Shown: positions 47,205-57,499 of the stretch, piece by piece
Layout: each line of letters opens with the position of its first letter
How positions within the stretch are numbered: the first letter of the stretch is position 1
NCBI GenBank assembly: GCA_030765065.1
Contig: CM060975.1
Coordinates: 259,231,816 to 259,295,815, forward strand
Source: Deroplatys truncata
Lineage: Eukaryota > Arthropoda > Insecta > Mantodea > Mantidae
Reading direction: 5' to 3'
DNA: 64,000 nucleotides
Notes under the pieces: generated by a model
Database searches by the model: none
The model's input: only the letters and a program-made list of their open reading frames with translations
Told to the model about the DNA's origin: nothing
Program-made: the position numbers and the translations under genes

Positions 47205-47757
47205 TTTACTTTTTCTTCTACTTGCCTACAGGTAAGCAGAAGTATTGCACTCCACTCAAAAATTCTATACTGAGGTTTCACTGCGAATAAACGTTTTGAT
47301 ACTCCCTAAAAAATAGAAAAGGGTCCGTATATGTGGTGTGCATAACTCAAAAACGAAATGTATGATAAATACCAAACTTGGTATTAAGTTCAACATCTTC
47401 CAAGGATGCGATATAAGGATTTTCAATAAAATCCTCGCACCCCAAACTATCTTTATATGGCTTTTGGTTATTTTTGTTTTTCTAAAAGATGGTTCTAACG
47501 ATTGTGATTAAAATATCACATGTTTAAGAATTTGAAACTCTCCATTCTTTTGTATAATCGGTAAACCGAAAAAAAGGATATTCATTCAAGCTCACAATTT
47601 GTCATAACTTTTTTGTAGCGTTATTCATATTCGAGATATTCTTAGTTATTGATTTCAATTTTCAATTAGCTATACCTCTTTCTAGTAATAAGTCGATTTT
47701 TCGTTTATTTCGTGGTCATGCAAAGAACATGGCATTTCAAAACCATCACATAGCGAC
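47205..47757 (-). repeat. RepA copy, diverged
   Basis: Reverse orientation: TTACTTTTTCTTCTACTTGC, GAAGTATTGCACTCCACTCA, CATAACTCAAAAACGAAATG, GCGATATAAGGATTTTCAA and TGATTAAAATATCACATG. The terminal 250 bp are missing and SINE-2 sequence follows. Confidence 0.75.
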
Positions 47758-47819
47758 CCCGGCCTTGTTTGTTGCCTGTTTTTATTGCTGTAGATTTAAA
47801 GGTAAATTTGTGGCCATTT

Positions 47820-48030
47820 TGGCCTGAGCCTGCCACCGCGCATGCCGGCCTCACGCCCACATACTCAAGGCAGAAGTGGACGATAATCCAGTCCATATTG
47901 GGAGATTATGTGGTCAGCGTCATGCTTCCTCCAGGTGGAACGTTGGTTGTCGTGACCCTTAGATCTCCTCAAATTCATATGGTGCTGTGTGGCCACCGGT
48001 TCTATACATGGGTCGAAAAATCCGCATCCA
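47820..48030 (-). repeat. SINE-2 fragment
   Basis: Shares GCCGGCCTCACGCCCACATA, GTGGACGATAATCCAGT and TATACATGGGTCGAAAA-type phrases with the SINE-2 copies at 6636 and 30123. The tRNA-like head and tail are degraded. Confidence 0.65.
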
Positions 48031-48929
48031 TATGTAAGCGCTCGAAACCATGCACATTTCGTGTTTGGCAACCGGAACATCACGATCAAACCCAGACCGC
48101 AGGACGTTGTATAGATAGGTTTTCAGTTTTAAAGCTCAAGTCCATTCAATTTTATGCATACAAACTGCGTAATGAATGAACAAATGCTGTGGAATACCTT
48201 TATGTTTCATTAAAGGCCAGAGTTCCTTCCACTGAGCACATATACATTTGGTATATACCTGCATGTTGCAGTTATAAGTAATTGTTAGAGGTGTATGCGC
48301 TGAATTAAAGCTCACTGTGACATATATTTCAGGGATTTTAAAATACCAACCAAATGTGTAACGGATAAATTACTTTCTTCACTTTTTTAATGTCATACTA
48401 GCGGCTAATTTGTGGATTAGTCATTTAATAATTAATTTCGGTTAATCTGACGAGTATCGACATGTCTGCCTACTGTAGCCATGTTTGTCTGCCAAGTCGC
48501 CACAGCACAACGGTGAAGGAGCTGTACCCGCGCTATTGCACGGTATTATGAAAGTTGTGAATGGCATGTTAACAATTGAACTACCAAACTGGCGTAGAAG
48601 GCTGTGGATAACAAAAGACGTTAGCCCGAGTGTGTGATAACGGTTCTGGGTAATTAATAAACTTCTGAGATTGATAACGCATCAGCATCATCGATACAGT
48701 CTTCTTCATGTAGCCTGTGCTTAGTAAATGAATTTTGCGAATAAACGGAAAATGAACGACGGAAGGATTTGAGATATTTGTTCCTCGTTAGTCATAAAGT
48801 GGACTAACAAAGATATTCTGGAGCTTCTATTTCTTACTCATATTCCATGAGAGGAAGCTTATCACGATGAAGGAATTTGCATAGCTAACTACCTTCTGTT
48901 ACAAAATTCAATTTGTCTTGTGTTAACAG
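48031..48929. other. Unannotated stretch
   Basis: No gene or known repeat recognised. Confidence 0.4.
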
Positions 48930-49275
48930 GGCGGCGTCGTGGCCCAGTGGTTAGACCGTTCGCCTCTCACAAGGCAGCCCGGTTTCAATCCCAGGGAACC
49001 GCATGTGGGATTTGTGGTGGACAAAGCGGAGTCTGGGCGGGATTTCTCCAGGTTCTCCGGCTTCCTCCGCCATTCATTCCACCCATTGCTTCACCATCAC
49101 CTTTCCTTTCTCACCGCCAGTTCATGTCATGCCCTTCCTCGCTCTCATTGATCACCCATCCTGGCTTTTCTCTCTCATCCATAGTGCTATGTGCTTCCCG
49201 ACAGGCGTCTGACCCCAGGCACCCACTTGTAAGTCCTGGGGGGTGTAAGCCCTAACAACTGGGTCAACAGGGAAA
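48930..49275 (+). repeat. tRNA-derived SINE-3
   Basis: GTCGTGGCCCAGTGGTTAGA is an A-box region and GCAGCCCGGTTTCAATCCCA a B box. The central GGGATTTCTCCAGGTTCTCC resembles a core found in SINEs of several invertebrates (from memory). The 3' part has TAAGTCCTGGGGGGTGTAAG and ends GGGAAAGAAGAAGA. It is GC-rich against its surroundings and generates spurious overlapping open frames on both strands. Confidence 0.75.
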
Positions 49276-49440
49276 GAAGAAGAGGTGTTAACAGATTGCA
49301 CAGTATTTTGTATTTGGATGAGCTTTCTCGGTTTTTCTAGATATGAAGTAAGATAGAGGATCCTATACAACAATTCAACAGAATTATCTTTGTAGCTTCT
49401 TATCTCCTCGCGAAGAGACATTTTTAGAAACGAGTGTGTG

Positions 49441-49526
49441 GTTTGTTTGTTTGTTTGTTTGTTTGTTTGTTTGTGTATGTCTGAGAGAAAGAGAGAGAGA
49501 GAGATACAGACAGACAGACAGACAGA
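49441..49526. repeat. Microsatellite cluster (TTTG)n, (GA)n, (CAGA)n
   Basis: Three adjacent simple-repeat tracts: TTTG at 49441-49474, GA at 49484-49504 and CAGA at 49507-49527. The surrounding TTTTTAGAAACGAGTGTG and CAGGATGCAAATCAAGATTT phrases suggest a very diverged RepA microsatellite slot. Confidence 0.85.
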
Positions 49527-49912
49527 GAGCGTACAACTGAAAACCGTGAGATCATTATCCTCATTTGCTATACTTAAGAACAGAATCTTCCCAGGATGCA
49601 AATCAAGATTTACCGTGAATTTCTGCTGCCATAATACTTGCAAAAGGTTTCCATTTTTTTTGTTTTCTCAGAAAGGTCCACTCAATTTTATTAAAAAACA
49701 AGTTTGAGAAAATTACATTAGTGGATGCCCATTTAGTCCGTTTCACGCTTGTCCAATTCCGTATACACATAAAAAGACAAAAGCAATAAAATGCAAATTT
49801 TGTGAACATGAATAATGCTCAATGACAAAAAGCTACTTTAATTACTCATTGTCTTCTTGGCAAAGGGCTCACAATAGAAGGTGTGCTCTTACAGTGCTCA
49901 TCTCCTACTATA

Positions 49913-50668
49913 CTAATTTTTATATTCATGTTTGTAGGGTCTTTTACTTTCCATCCAAAAATTCATTATAAAGGTTTCACTGAAAATACACGTTTTGAGG
50001 TACTGTGAATAAAAAATGTTGGAAGAAAGTTCGTGTGTGTGTGATCAGGATAACTGAAAAATCCAAAATCAAATAATTACCACTTTTGCCATTTCAGTTC
50101 AGCATCTTGCAGGATGCAACGTGAAGGTTTTCAAGAAAATCCCCTTTACTCGGAATATTTTGTTATTTTTTATTTTCTCAATAGCGCTGCTAGACGTTTC
50201 GATTAAAATGCCATATATTTAAGATATTTTCATGACAAATAAAATGGATATTTTGAACATTCTGTGAATAGCCTGTGAAGTCGCCATCATTCTGAATGAA
50301 GCTCGTATGCATTTGTGTATCCGATAACCTGGAAGAGATATACAAAATCTTAATACATAAAAAATCTAGGTCTCGTTAGAATTTATATGTAATAATTTTA
50401 TGTAATACGTTTTGAAATGGTAAATCGCCATCCATTTGTTTCTCGTGAAGTAATGTAAAGTGTGGAATAGTATAACAACACTATTTTAAAAAATTGAGTA
50501 TCACTTCAGCCTCCTATATCCCTCTTTTGCCCATAACGAAATGCGTAGCGAAACAATTTCTGCAAGCATTTATCTCATTAAGATGGAGTAGATAGAAATA
50601 TAATTTTTTGTGAGAAGAATTTTAAAATAATGGACAGAGAAAGTCATGTGAATGTAACATCAGTAATT
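49913..50668 (-). repeat. RepA copy, diverged
   Basis: Reverse orientation. It contains TTACTTTCCATCCAAAAATT, GGTTTCACTGAAAATACACG, ATGCAACGTGAAGGTTTTCA, CATGACAAATAAAATGGATA and AGAGAAAGTCATGTGAATGT. It is older than the full-length young copies. Confidence 0.78.
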
Positions 50669-50884
50669 TTTTCCCCTTGTTATGTTGTGTACTACCTCCT
50701 CCCTTCTCATTGCTTTTTTTTTTTAGAACATTCTTTATGTCGTGTGACTGTTCAACGTATTTCTTCCTCTCTTGTCAGTAACACTAAAGTGATTAAGGCT
50801 CCAAGGCCTTAAGTGTTATTGAAGTTGCATGTGGCACTCCAATGCTGTTGAAGGTAGGCAGGCAGGCATTATAATAGAGGTACT

Positions 50885-51960
50885 ATGAAAATGTTCTGCT
50901 TCTTCTTCCTGACAGGGATTAGACCAATCGGCCTGTTCCGGCCTCTATCCACCTTAATCTAGGTCTTCCTGGGTCTCTTCTACTTATTGGTCTATAGTTG
51001 AGCATCCTTTTTGGGATCCTTGAATGATCCATTCTGTACAGATGTTCTTCCCAATTTCTCCTGTTTTCTATAAGTTTATCTTGTATTGCAAATATATTTA
51101 ATTTGTCCCGTATTTCTTGGTTTCTAATTTTGTCTAGTCCTGTGTATCCTAATACTGACCTTAGAAATTTCATTTCAGTAGCCTCTATGTGGCTATTATG
51201 TTTTTGTCTATTACCCAGGATTCGCTGCCAAACAATAATACCGGTACTGCCATTACTTTATAAACCTTGAGCTGAGTGTCGATCATTGTTGTTTTTAGTA
51301 TTCTTCTTAAGTACCGCACATTAGCTGATATTTACACATTTTATTATTATATATATATATATGTCAATATCAAATGAGTATTCATATCCCAGATAGTTGA
51401 AATATTGGATTTGTTCTAAGATATTATTCTCCAAAATAATTTTGTTCTTATTGGATGTTTAGCTTGGAATGTCATTGTCTTGGTCTTAGGAGCAGAGATC
51501 TTAAAATTGTATTGTTTGCATATCTGGTGAAACATATAAGTTGCTCTATGAAGATTCTCTTCTGTGTTTTGTATAATTACCAAATCATCTGCATAGGCTA
51601 AAACATTTAAATTCCTTCCCCCTATTAGTATTCCAACTGGTGCACATCCTTTCCATCTACGTAAGATGTCGTCCATATAGATATTAAAAAGAGTAGGCTA
51701 TAATATACACCCTTGTCTGACCCCTTGGTTAGTTACCGTGCATTCTCCTTAAAATGTGGTTTATTGAGCTTAAAACAGGTGCCTTGGTATAGACTTTTTA
51801 TACATTTTATTATATGAATGGGGTATCCATTTTCATTTTTCCCATTAATATGAAAATGTTCATATGTCATATTAAACTCTATAAGTAACATTTCATCTCT
51901 TCGGTATCTTCTGTTCTGCTGTGTGTGAGGAAGGACGTTAATACTGAGATAGGATGCGAT
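50885..51960 (-). pseudogene. Non-LTR retrotransposon (LINE-1) RT and C-terminal fragment
   Basis: 5'-truncated LINE copy. Reading on the minus strand, the reverse-transcriptase block contains NQGVRQGCI(L) then PTLFNIYMDDILRRWKG (about 51690-51640), followed by the catalytic motif LAYADDLVIIQNTEENL (about 51600-51550) and APKTKTMTFQAKHPIRTK. After an AT-rich frameshifted segment, the C-terminal region has RNWEEHLYRMDHSRIPKRML and DPGRPRLRWIEAG (about 51070-50930), typical of the LINE ORF2 C-terminus. It ends in a short GAAGAAGAA tail near 50905. Multiple stops and frameshifts inactivate it. Confidence 0.85.
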
Positions 51961-52850
51961 CTCTTTGGGTCATTCCACAGGAAGTTACGTCTTGAGCAAA
52001 GCAATGATTATTTCAGCTAGCTTTAGAGACGGTCAGGTTCATTACCGTAAAAGAAATTGCCATGCTTTTGTCTGTTTTGTGTTGAAGAAAAGGATATGGT
52101 GGGCTTGCCGCTAATTCCGCAGGAAACGCATATACATTTTTGACGGAACAGGGAAAATAGCGTTGGAAATCAGGGATTAGAGATTCCATAACTAAATTTC
52201 GAAATCAGGAACGGAAAAGATTAAATAAGGAAACAAACAGCTGCAGTTAGATTCCAGTCACTTGGGGACTTCACCGACTTCCACATGCGCCAACGATAAA
52301 AGTGATGAGCTGGTTGTATAAGCTTTCAGAGAGCATCAAGCGAAAGCATGACATGTCCAGGCATAGGAATTCTTGAGTAATTGGCTTAACGTTATCTACA
52401 CTCAAGCCATTATGTTAATACAAATAATGTAAACAACGGTCACTGACGGGCAATAAACGCATTGATGTCTGGAAACATCAACAGACTGTACGAGGGATTA
52501 GGGTGGTTTGTAACCTTACGATGTCACTGCCAGTAATAGTTCAACGTTATTTCCTTTCGTCTTGGCCTTAATGCTTAGAAATTCCTATGCCTGGATACGA
52601 GTAACGAGGGACATAATAAGCGCAACGAGAAACAGGCCTTGAAATAAAAACCTAAAAGAAAAAGGAAGGGAATGTAAGACTGGAAGGCTAGACGCTAAAA
52701 GTCTAAGAAAAGGAATTCTGAAACTTATTTCTTCGTTGCGAAGGAATAAGCTGAGGTTAAGTTATGAAACTTGAGAATTTTAACGTAAATTTATAGTTAG
52801 ACTGTCAACTAAACGGTGAACACATCACAAAATGACACAATGGCGATGAC
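51961..52850. other. Unannotated stretch
   Basis: No gene. It contains a candidate 238-bp inverted-repeat element at 52357-52594, listed separately. Confidence 0.4.
52357..52594. mobile_element. Candidate small MITE
   Basis: Terminal inverted repeats CCAGGCATAGGAATT and AATTCCTATGCCTGG are perfect over 15 bp, with weaker matching beyond. The 238-bp length fits a MITE. No target-site duplication is evident and no second copy occurs in the window. Confidence 0.5.
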
Positions 52851-53059
52851 TAGGCTTCGGACACGGTTGTTGTTTCGTTGCACTTTGATTGGAAACAGTT
52901 TCGTGCGCACAGGGTTTCACTGAGACCTCCCCCTCCCCAAGCACTATCAAGTCTTTTACTCTAAGCAAGCGTACAGTATATATACAGTCTGTTCTGAAGT
53001 TACGAAGTCCGGCCCTTGATAGCTGACAAAACGTGCCGAAAAAACCAGCAAGTATGCCA

Positions 53060-53700
53060 GATTGAAATCAAAGGAGGCAGAAGGGTTTTTATTGCAAGAC
53101 ACTGTAAATCTAAGAAAGAAAAAAAATGAAGTGATGAGGATATATTATACACAGCCACATCGAAGCTTACAAAGATTCGTCTGACATGTTGGTAAGCACA
53201 AATATCCCATTCAATAAGCAAAATTTTGCTTTTAAAGCGTTTCTGGAGAAATGTACAGCTATGAAATTTCCTTGTGAGTCTACTTTACGCAAATTTTATT
53301 TGTCTTTGTCATAGATGGCAATACCAGAGTTCTTGAAACTTGCCGATAATTTGACACAACACTTTACAGAAGTAGACAAATGTTCTGCTGTTGAAATAGC
53401 ACAGCAGAAACTGAAGTGTGTTTTAGATAAAACCCCAGGATATGCAATTATGTGCGGTATTAAGCATTAATAATAATATTATTAATGTTAAGAATAACAT
53501 TATTCTAAATAGTGAAAATGCACGTGTTCCTCAAAGGTGTGTGACGTTTGTCAGTTTCGTTTTGCAATAGTAACATCATGTGATGTGGAACGCAGCTTTT
53601 CAAGATATAAACTTTTTTGAGTTTGAGAAGACGTTTTGCTTTTGATACATTCAGAAAATATATTGTAAACTATTGTAATGGCTGTCCAGGCATGTAAACC
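53060..53700 (+). pseudogene. hAT transposase remnant, catalytic core missing
   Basis: The N-terminal part contains LVSTNIPFNKQNFAFKAFLE and FPCESTLRKFYLSL (about 53180-53310), the pattern that follows the BED zinc finger in many hAT transposases. It then jumps directly to a C-terminal part with LDKTPGYAIMCGI (about 53420-53465) and TSCDVERSFSRYKLF (about 53577-53620), the hAT dimerisation motif. The DDE catalytic core between these is absent, and stops interrupt the frame. A full hAT transposase is usually 500-700 residues, so most of the protein is lost. Confidence 0.85.
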
Positions 53701-53804
53701 ACACATGAAACTGATTATTTAATCTGCCACAGTTCAGATTTATTATTTTGTTCATGTTATTTATACTTTGTAATAAAAACTTAAGTTTACTACAGAAATG
53801 CGAC

Positions 53805-54381
53805 ATTCTGCTCTACTTGTATTTTCCACAGCGATGACGATGATGTATATTTCCAACAGATGTCACTCTATGTAAAACACTACCTCAACAGATGTACGCT
53901 TGCCCTAACGTAATGCTGCCAACATATGAATAATGCCACCCAAGCCGGTAAGATACTCAGCCTCAAAGTGAAGCCGAGACATTGAGGGCCCTCAGCCTCA
54001 AAGCGTAGCCGAGGGATGTTTTTTAGAAGGAGAGGAGTGTAGCAAGTTGCGGCCGACAGGGCGTAGCCGAGGGATCTGCGCATCTGAAACTCGAATGATT
54101 CACGTTCGCAGAAACAACAGCACATCGCGTATTTAGTGCATTTCACTTTTTATTTAGGTTGGCAGTACCCACTTTGCATGTGAATTATCGGAAAATGGCC
54201 TACGTTTGTTGTGATCCTGATGCGATTTGCCTATATAAGTAAAACACGTAAAACGGACGGGCAGGTGGGCACCAGATATAGACGAGACCACATCATGTTC
54301 TAAACTCACTCCTAAGGCAATTTATTCGCTTTCCTTTCGCTTTTATAAACATTTTCAACAGAGATACAAGTAGAGCAGAAT
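53805..54381. repeat. Internal inverted repeat within the hAT element
   Basis: ATTCTGCTCTACTTGTAT (53805-53822) and ATACAAGTAGAGCAGAAT (54364-54381) are a perfect 18-bp inverted pair enclosing 541 bp. Between them are direct repeats CTCAGCCTCAAAG(T/C)G at 53956 and 53991, and GCGTAGCCGAGGGAT at 54003 and 54062. Confidence 0.75.
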
Positions 54382-54537
54382 TGCCGCGCACGAGACTACT
54401 GCCTCTCTCCCCTCCGCAACAAAGTGACAGTATAATAGAAGTTAACTTAACCTAAAATCATGTCCGAAGCCTAGTGATGACGCATGGAGTACAAAATATT
54501 TCACAAATTTGCGAACTGTTTGTACCAAATAAAAAAA

Positions 54538-55356
54538 TCTGATGTGTTACACTCACATGACTTTCTCTACTCTTGTACAAACTATTTTTACAAACGCTTA
54601 TTCTCCATATGCTTCATGTTAATCGAGATGTTAATCTTATTGCTAATTTTCTTGTAGGTGCAAGGGGAATCTGGTAGACTTTAAGCGACAGTCAAATATT
54701 TTAAGAGCTGGTTGCTATGTGGTGCATTCCATTCTCTTTGCATGTCCAGTACATAAAAAAAATGAATAACGAATTCCCATTTGAGAAAACAATAACAAGC
54801 AATATCTCGAAAATGGTCCACTCAATAAAAAAAAAGTATATGACATAAATTGTGTATTTTAACGCGATCTACATTTTTTGTGTAGTAAAATTTTGTCTAT
54901 CTCTTATGGTTTACCAGTTATGCAAAAGTCGTTCACAATGAAGAATACTTTTGGAGACATTCCCAGAAAATTCAAGATATACGTTTTATTTGGCATGAAA
55001 GCATCTTAAATATATGATATTTTAATCAAAATTGTTAGAGCCATTTTTGAGAAAATTAAAATTTTCGAAAAATGTTCCATGTAAAGGGTAATCTGGGGTG
55101 GGGGGATTTTCTTGAAAACCTTCGTGTCGCATCTCTGGAAGACATTGAACCTAAATACCAAGTTTAGTGTTTATCCGACTGTTCGTTTCTGAGTTATGCT
55201 GTTCACAGACACACACAGACACACACACGGACATGTTTCCAAAAATGCTTTTTTTTGGATTCAGGGGGTCTCAAAACATATATATCCGTGAAATCTCGGT
55301 ATCGAATTTTTGGGTGGAATACAATACTTCCTCTACTTATACATGGTAGAGAAAGT
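54538..55356 (+). repeat. RepA copy, full length
   Basis: From TCTGATGTGTTACACTCACA to ATGGTAGAGAAAGTAAA. The slot is CACACACAGACACACACACG. It lies 57 bp beyond the right target-site duplication of the hAT element. Confidence 0.9.
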
Positions 55357-56091
55357 AAAAAGATGTTACTATTAATTAGCTAAATACAATTTAACGTAAA
55401 GCAACAGCAAGCTGTTTTTTTGTTTTTTCTGCAAGGATTGAGCTTATCAGTCCGCGACTCCAAGCTGGCAGGTCCATATTTTTTTTCTCATAAAGAACCC
55501 ATTTTCTCATAAGTCTAACGTGTATACCGCTGATAATGCAGACTACACCTTCTGTTGGTACAATAACCAGGGAAACCAAAATTACGTGAACATATTCTCG
55601 TTCACTATCGATTCGCAGAGGTCAGATTTCTTTGAACGACAGAGTAGCCACCCAGAAACTAATTTGCTGGTACACGTTTTTGTTTAACCTTCCGTCTACC
55701 CACACACTATCCTTCCATCCATGCTCGTATCAACTCATCCGTTCTTCCATCCAACCACCCTCTCTAAATGTATCGCTTTCTGGTTTCTTGGTGATCTCCC
55801 TTTGTTCAAATTTGTTTTGCGTATTGTCCGCATCATGTATTCCACGCCTTCGTGATAATATCGATCATTATCTACAGGTGTAAAAAGGTATATGTTACAA
55901 TGCTCTGTGGTAGATGAGTACCATATAATCATATTTTGTTTATAAATCCATGCCGAGAAGCTCTTGTTACTCACTAGAGTTTCCAAAACGGAAGGGGGAT
56001 GACTGCAGGTAAAAATCCGTAGAATATACGAGTGCTAGACGTCACATTCATTAGTTAAGAGTTTTCAACGAGTGGTACTGCATCAGGTATT
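55357..56091. other. Unannotated stretch
   Basis: No gene. A CCATCC-like pyrimidine-rich patch lies at 55690-55770. Open frames on both strands are shadows. Confidence 0.35.
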
Positions 56092-56827
56092 CAGTGTTGC
56101 CAACACATTATTCGTTTCCTTGTCATACCAATACCCAAAAAATCCGCCAAAATCCGTTAAAATAAAAATTAGACACACTCCGTATTTTCATGTAAAATAA
56201 AAGTAACCGGAAAACTTATTTTAAATATGCCACTGGTTTGTTTACTCTCGGATCAACAAAACAGAAACAATAAAAGTATTCCGTATTTTCAGCATATTTA
56301 AACATATTTGTTTACCGATGTATACTTTTCACACTGGCATAACTCTAATTGTGCTTCTGAGGCGAACGTCACAAACGCTGATGTTAAATAACGTTCACCT
56401 CACTCAAATTATTGAAAACGCTAATACCATATATTAGGCAACTGAGGAAAGTGGGCTTGAGGAATCTCTCATGTGAATGCTAAACCTCATGTTATTAATT
56501 ATACTTTACGCGCCGGGTCTAAGAGAGTAAATGCATTATTGCGTATACAGTTGGGGAATAAGCAGTTTATACTCCAATAACCTAATCTGTAATATATCAT
56601 GTTCCATGTAGCGAAATAAAATAAAAACTTGCATGCGTAAGAATTGTTTCAAAGAAAATGCAATAATTTTTAACAATTAAAACTAGGCATCATAATCACT
56701 CAAAATACAAAATGACTCGTAACTCCTCCGTCAAAAACTCCGTCATCCGTCAAATATGTTTTTTACCCGTCGTACAACCTGAAAATGCGTCAATTTTGAT
56801 GGAATATCCGTTAGATTGGCAACCCTG
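56092..56827. mobile_element. Non-autonomous hAT element with perfect TSD
   Basis: Left end CAGTGTTGCCAA and right end TTGGCAACCCTG are inverted repeats (11 of 12). Both sides carry the exact 8-bp duplication CAGGTATT (56084-56091 and 56828-56835). CAGTG termini and an 8-bp duplication are diagnostic for hAT. At 736 bp with no transposase motif, it is a MITE-type derivative. Confidence 0.93.
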
Positions 56828-56888
56828 CAGGTATTACGTGATGCACAGAGTCCTTCGCCATATCTACAGCTATCTGTAAAGTTTGCGG

Positions 56889-56935
56889 TCTTCTTCTTCT
56901 TCTTCTTCTTCTTCTTCTTCTTCTTCTTCTTCTTC
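56889..56935. repeat. (CTT)n microsatellite, LINE-2 3' tail
   Basis: About 15 CTT units, which read as (GAA)n on the LINE-2 coding strand directly after its C-terminal region. LINE-1 at 50.9 kb ends in a short GAAGAAGAA in the same position. Confidence 0.88.
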
Positions 56936-56939
56936 ACTT

Positions 56940-57475
56940 CAGTGATTAGGCTGTGTCTGTCCCGGCTTCAAAACATGTCTGAGCATCGTTTTCTTGGCCT
57001 TTCCGGGTGTCTTTTTCCTTTAGGCGTATAGCAGAATACTTTTCTTGGAATCCTCGCTTTCGGCATTCTATCAACATGCTGTCCATTCATTTCTATAATT
57101 TATAATGTTTTCTTCCAAAAAAATTATTTCTAACTCATCCCTTTACTGTTCTCAGGAATCTCGTCTCGGCAGCCTGTATCTCATTTTTATCAACGTTCAT
57201 GTTTCAGTTTCATAGAGAAAAGCAGGCACGGCCATTACTTTGTAAAACTTCATTCGTGTTTCCCTTCTGGTTTTAGTTTTTAAACTCCTATTTATCGTAC
57301 CGCATATTTGTTGAAACATGGGTAATTTATTTTTAAAATCATTTTCATATTTATAGCTGACACATGTTCCTAAGTATTCAAAACCCGTTACTTGCTCTAG
57401 TATAGTAGTATAATTAATTACAATTTTGGTTCTAACAGTATATTTACCTTGGAAGGCCACTACTTTTGCTTTATT
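56940..57475 (-). pseudogene. LINE-2 C-terminal fragment
   Basis: Minus strand: VAFQGKYTVRTKIVINYTTI, QVTGFEYLGTCVSY, MFQQICGTINRSLK and FYKVMAVPAFLYE. These match the conserved segment downstream of the RT active site in insect LINE proteins. The open frame 57197-57460 is 87 codons, the longest intact piece of this element. Confidence 0.82.
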
Positions 57476-57499
57476 TGTCGAAATTTTAGAATTATAATT

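Larger units (their letters stand above)
52851..54473 (+). mobile_element. hAT transposon, internally deleted
   Basis: Terminal inverted repeats TAGGCTTCGGACACG and CATGTCCGAAGCCTA (14 of 15 identical) are flanked by an 8-bp target-site duplication, GCGATGAC (52843-52850) and GTGATGAC (54474-54481), with one mismatch. Length is 1623 bp. An 8-bp duplication is characteristic of hAT elements. The interior holds decayed hAT transposase sequence on the plus strand. Confidence 0.88.

Noticed and set aside
48920..49255. Overlapping plus-strand frames of 69-111 codons and the minus-strand 163-codon frame ending here
   Set aside because: They lie in SINE-3 or in adjoining microsatellites. Several frames are open simultaneously and no domain is present.
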